A stretch of DNA of 64,000 bases, taken from positions 401,184,249-401,248,248 of the forward strand of contig NC_061510.1 of NCBI RefSeq assembly GCF_022539505.1. The letters run 5' to 3'. This DNA is from Lolium rigidum (Eukaryota > Streptophyta > Magnoliopsida > Poales > Poaceae). Below are positions 60,928 to 64,000 of this stretch, in pieces. How positions within the stretch are numbered: position 1 is the stretch's first letter; each line of letters starts with the position of its first letter. Position numbers and translations under genes: made by a program. The notes under the pieces are model-generated. The model did no database searches. It was not told where the DNA came from and was given only the letters and a program-made list of their open reading frames with translations.

Positions 60928-63900
60928 ATGCCGACCATGGCTAGTCACCCCGCATCGATCGAACTCAGCACCGCCAAGATGCTCAACAACTCACAATGGA
61001 CCAAGCCCGGCCCAGTTTCAACTCGTGGGGCCCAGATCCTTCTAGACCAGCGGCACTCATGCATACCATCGCAACAACCGCTCGACCGAGCTACTCGCGA
61101 TCATCCGATGGAAGCCAAGATTGAAGCTAGAGAGGATCAAAGTGGGGAGGATGGCAAACATGACCAACAAGAACCCCAGATCTACTTTATTTGGGGGAAA
61201 GGGAAACTTGAACAAAAGCTAGTATCTACACTACTCCAGACCTCCCTCCCTCTCACCGCTATCATCGATAGCCTTGGTTTAAGAGAGGTGTTTATGACTG
61301 GTCGACAATTTACTTGGGCGAACAGCTTGCCGGAGCCCACATACGAGAAACTAGATCGCGTGTTGATGGATACCGATTGGGAAAATAAATACCCTATGGT
61401 GTCTGTCCGTGCACTAGAACGTATTGAAAAACTGTCTGACCATGCTCCCATCCTTTTATCCACTGGAAATCCCAGAACTGTTTGTAAACGGCCATTCAAA
61501 TTTGAACTTGGCTGGTTATATCGAGAGGGATTTCATGATATGGTTAGAAGGGTTTGGGAAAGACCAGTTGGGGGGAGTACGCCTATTTTGAGATGGAATA
61601 ATAAAATGCGGTCTATGCGCAAACATCTCTCTGGTTGGGCTGCCCATACGGCTGGTATCCTTAAAAAAGAAAAAACTCGCTTATCAAATGTGATTGATGA
61701 GCTTGAGGCTGTTGCGGAGATTAGACCACTGTCTACACATGAGATTGAGCTTAAAAATCAATCCAATGAACAGATGGCGGGTATTCTCCGCGAGGAGGAA
61801 CTCAAATGGTATCAACGATCCAAGGCTCAATTTATCTTGGAAGGAGACTCAAATACGATGTATTTCCATGGCTTAGCCAATGGGAGACACCGGAAAAAAC
61901 GTATTCACTCTCTTATTCAAGATGAAGGGTTGATTGAAGGCCATGAGCAACTCAAGTCTTACATTACTAATTATTATAAGGGTCTTTTTGGTCCTCCGGA
62001 GGAAAGTTCTTTCTCTCTGAATGAGGACTTAACAGAAGATATACTGATACGTCTCCGACGTATCGATAATTTCTTATGTTCCATGCCACATTATTGATGA
62101 TATCTACATGTTTTATGCATACTTTATGTCATATTTATGCATTTTCTGGAACTAACCTATTGACGAGATGCCGAAGTGCCAGTTCCTGTTTTCTGCTGTT
62201 TTTGGTTTCAGAAATCCTAGTAAGAAAATATTCTCGGAATTGGATGAAATCAACGCCCAGCATCTTAGAATCACACGAAGCTTCCAGAACACCCGAGAGC
62301 CGCCAGAGGAGGGCCCTGTGGGCCCCAGACGACAGGGTGGCGCGGCCCAGGCCTTGGCCGCCCCCCCTAGTGTGTCGTCGCCTCGTCGACCTTCCGACTC
62401 CACCTCTTCGCCTATATAAAGGTCCCTGACCTAAAACATCGAGACGAAAAAAGCCACGGTACGAGAAACCTTCCAGAGCCGCCGCCATCGCGAAGCCAAG
62501 ATCTGGGGGACAGGAGTCTCTGTTCCGGCACGCCGCCGGGACGGGGAAGTGCCCCCGGAAGGCTTCTCCATCGACACCGCTGCCATCACCACCGCCATCT
62601 TCATCAACGCTGCTGTCTCCCATGAGGATGGAGTAGTTCTCCATCGAGGCTAAGGGGCTGTACCGGTAGCTATGTGGTTAATCTCTCTCCTATGTACTTC
62701 AATACAATAATCTCATGAGCTGCCTTACATGATTGAGATTCATATGATGATGCTTGTAATCTAGATGTCATTATGCTAGTCAAGTGGATTTTACTTATGT
62801 GATCTCCGGAGACTCCTTGTCCCACGTGTGTAAAGGTGACAGTGTGTGCACCGTGTGGGTTATGATTTGAGTTGGATGTCTCTATGAAATTGTGGTGTGT
62901 TAGTACCTCCTATGAATGCTCAAAGTGACAGCGTGGGGTGTTCATTAGTACTTGGGAATACATCTTTAAGGTTTGCCTACATGATGAATTAGAGTTCGTT
63001 ATCTTGCCAGAGAGTAATTCGGAATAGCATAGTGAAGTGCTTATATTTATATTCCTTTATGATTGCAATGTTGAGAGTGTCCACTAGTGAAAGTATGATC
63101 CCTAGGCCTTGTTCCTAAATACTGCTATCGCTGCTTGTTTACTGTTCTACTGCATCTGTACTGTCCGCAATATTACCACCATCAACCACACGCCGATCCT
63201 GGACAGCAAAGCACTTTTACGGCGCCGTTACTATCTGCTCATACTTGTTCATACCACATGTATTTCACTATCTCTTCGCCGAACTAGTGCACCTATTAGG
63301 TGTGTTGGGGACACAAGAGACTTCTTGCTTTGTGGTTGCAGGGTTGCTTGAGAGGGATATCTTTGACCTCTTCCTCCCTGAGTTCGATAAACCTTGGGTG
63401 ATCCACTTAAGGGAAAACTTGCTGTTGTTCTACAAACCTCTGCTCTTGGAGGCCCAACACTGTCTACAAGAATAGAAGCACCCGTAGACATCATATACCC
63501 CAAGTTTCTTTGGAAGAAAACGACTTGCTAACCGCACCTTATACTGAGGAAGAGGTTAAGAAGGCAGTTTTCCAAATGGAATGCAACAAAGCACCGGGTC
63601 CAGATGGTTTTCCAGCGAGTTTTATCAAACCTTACGGGATACTATTAAATCGGACCTTCTAGATTTGTTCAGTGATTTACACATTGGACTACTAGAATTA
63701 TTTCGTCTAAATTTTGGTGAAGTTATCTTGTTACCGAAAATTAATGAGGCAGAAAGGATCCAACAATATAGACACATTTGCCTATTAAATGTAAGTTTCA
63801 AGATTTTCACTAAAGTGGCCACCATTAGACTTAATACGGTTGCGGATCATGTGGTTTTACCATCGCAAACAGCCTTTATGCAAGGACGGAATATCCTTGA

Positions 63901-64000
63901 TGGAGTGGCGGTTTTGCATGAGACGGTACATGAGATGCATTCTAAGAAATTAAATGGGATTATTTTAAAGCTTGATTTTGAGAAGGCGTATGATAAAGTT
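60928..64000 (+). mobile_element. LINE (L1-type non-LTR retrotransposon), interrupted and cut by the window end
   Basis: From about 61250 the frame encodes the C-terminal part of an L1-type endonuclease (GRQFTWANS, EKLDRVLM, SDHAPIL) and the linker before RT (KWYQRSKAQFILEGDSNTMYFH). At 62044 a solo LTR interrupts. The frame resumes at 63499 with the RT N-terminal signature NKAPGPDGFPA (about 63586-63618), has a frameshift right after it, and reaches RT motif A (LKLDFEKAYDKV) at the window end. The N-terminal catalytic half of the endonuclease is missing. Residues encoded at 60928-61240 do not resemble it, so this copy is truncated or chimeric. Its 3' end is outside the window. Confidence 0.82.
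62045..63493 (+). mobile_element. Solo LTR, Athila-like (Sabrina/WHAM-like) family
   Basis: Starts TGATACGTCTCC, ends GTAGACATCA, 1449 bp, with tatac at 62040-62044 and 63494-63498. No internal sequence is left, so unequal recombination between the two LTRs of a former element is the likely origin. A TATA-like gcctatataaagg is near 62410-62422. Its first ~240 bp resemble the LTR of the Athila-like element at 625-9372. The rest differs, so it belongs to a related family. Confidence 0.9.

Noticed and set aside
1..64000. CRISPR arrays, bacterial operons, rRNA genes, phage or plasmid features
   Set aside because: This is plant nuclear DNA. The repeats seen are LTRs, MITEs and decayed elements, with no regularly spaced short repeats and no rRNA sequence.

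Overview
This is a gene-poor stretch of a large grass genome, very probably a Triticeae species (wheat, Aegilops or a close relative). The reasons are the transposon families, which I recognised from memory only: an Angela-type Copia element, Sabrina/WHAM-like Athila-clade LTRs, a Tat-clade Gypsy element and Stowaway MITEs. The genes also have intron-rich, GC-rich-first-exon grass structure. Four host genes lie between 16.6 and 31.7 kb. Almost everything else is nested or decayed mobile DNA.

Layout. 1-14.6 kb is an old, decayed Gypsy region. A complete Athila-like element (625-9372, minus strand, target duplication ttaag) sits in it. That element carries gag-protease remnants, no visible pol, and a 100-N assembly gap. 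14.6-16.4 kb is unassigned. 16.6-18.8 kb holds a seven-exon Rieske oxygenase gene (PTC52/ACD1-like, plus strand). It converges on an eleven-exon organellar elongation factor P gene (20.0-25.1 kb, minus strand). Between the two lie a diverged direct duplication and a small Stowaway MITE. Divergent from EF-P is a four-exon APS-reductase-like gene (APRL, 26.6-29.3 kb), followed by a two-exon single-TM plant protein of unknown function (30.7-31.7 kb). 31.7-35.0 kb is intergenic.

35.0-58.5 kb is one nest. A Reina-like chromovirus (35045-58509, TSD atgag) is broken by an Angela-type Copia element (36158-43920, TSD caacc), a Tat-like Gypsy element (44591-54487, TSD acgcg) and a TRIM inside its own 3' LTR (58047-58379, TSD gtaag). 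With these removed, the chromovirus reads 5' LTR, iMet-type PBS, gag, protease, RT, RNase H, integrase, chromodomain-like C terminus, 3' LTR, with four in-frame stops in pol. The Tat element codes for gag and protease only on its sense strand. On the antisense strand it carries an intron-containing gene of the 'putative gypsy type transposon' (Transposase_28) family, the most unusual coding feature of the window. 58.5-60.7 kb holds nested MITEs and unassigned DNA. 60.9 kb to the end is a LINE interrupted by a solo LTR (62045-63493, TSD tatac) and cut by the window edge.

The host genes are nuclear genes for organelle or endomembrane proteins. They do not form a pathway or operon. Exon boundaries were worked out by hand from splice sites, reading phase and family resemblance. 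The LTR pairs show an excess of single-base indels at CG-containing motifs (CAG versus CGAG, CCGG versus CCCGG), so some frameshifts here may be consensus errors.
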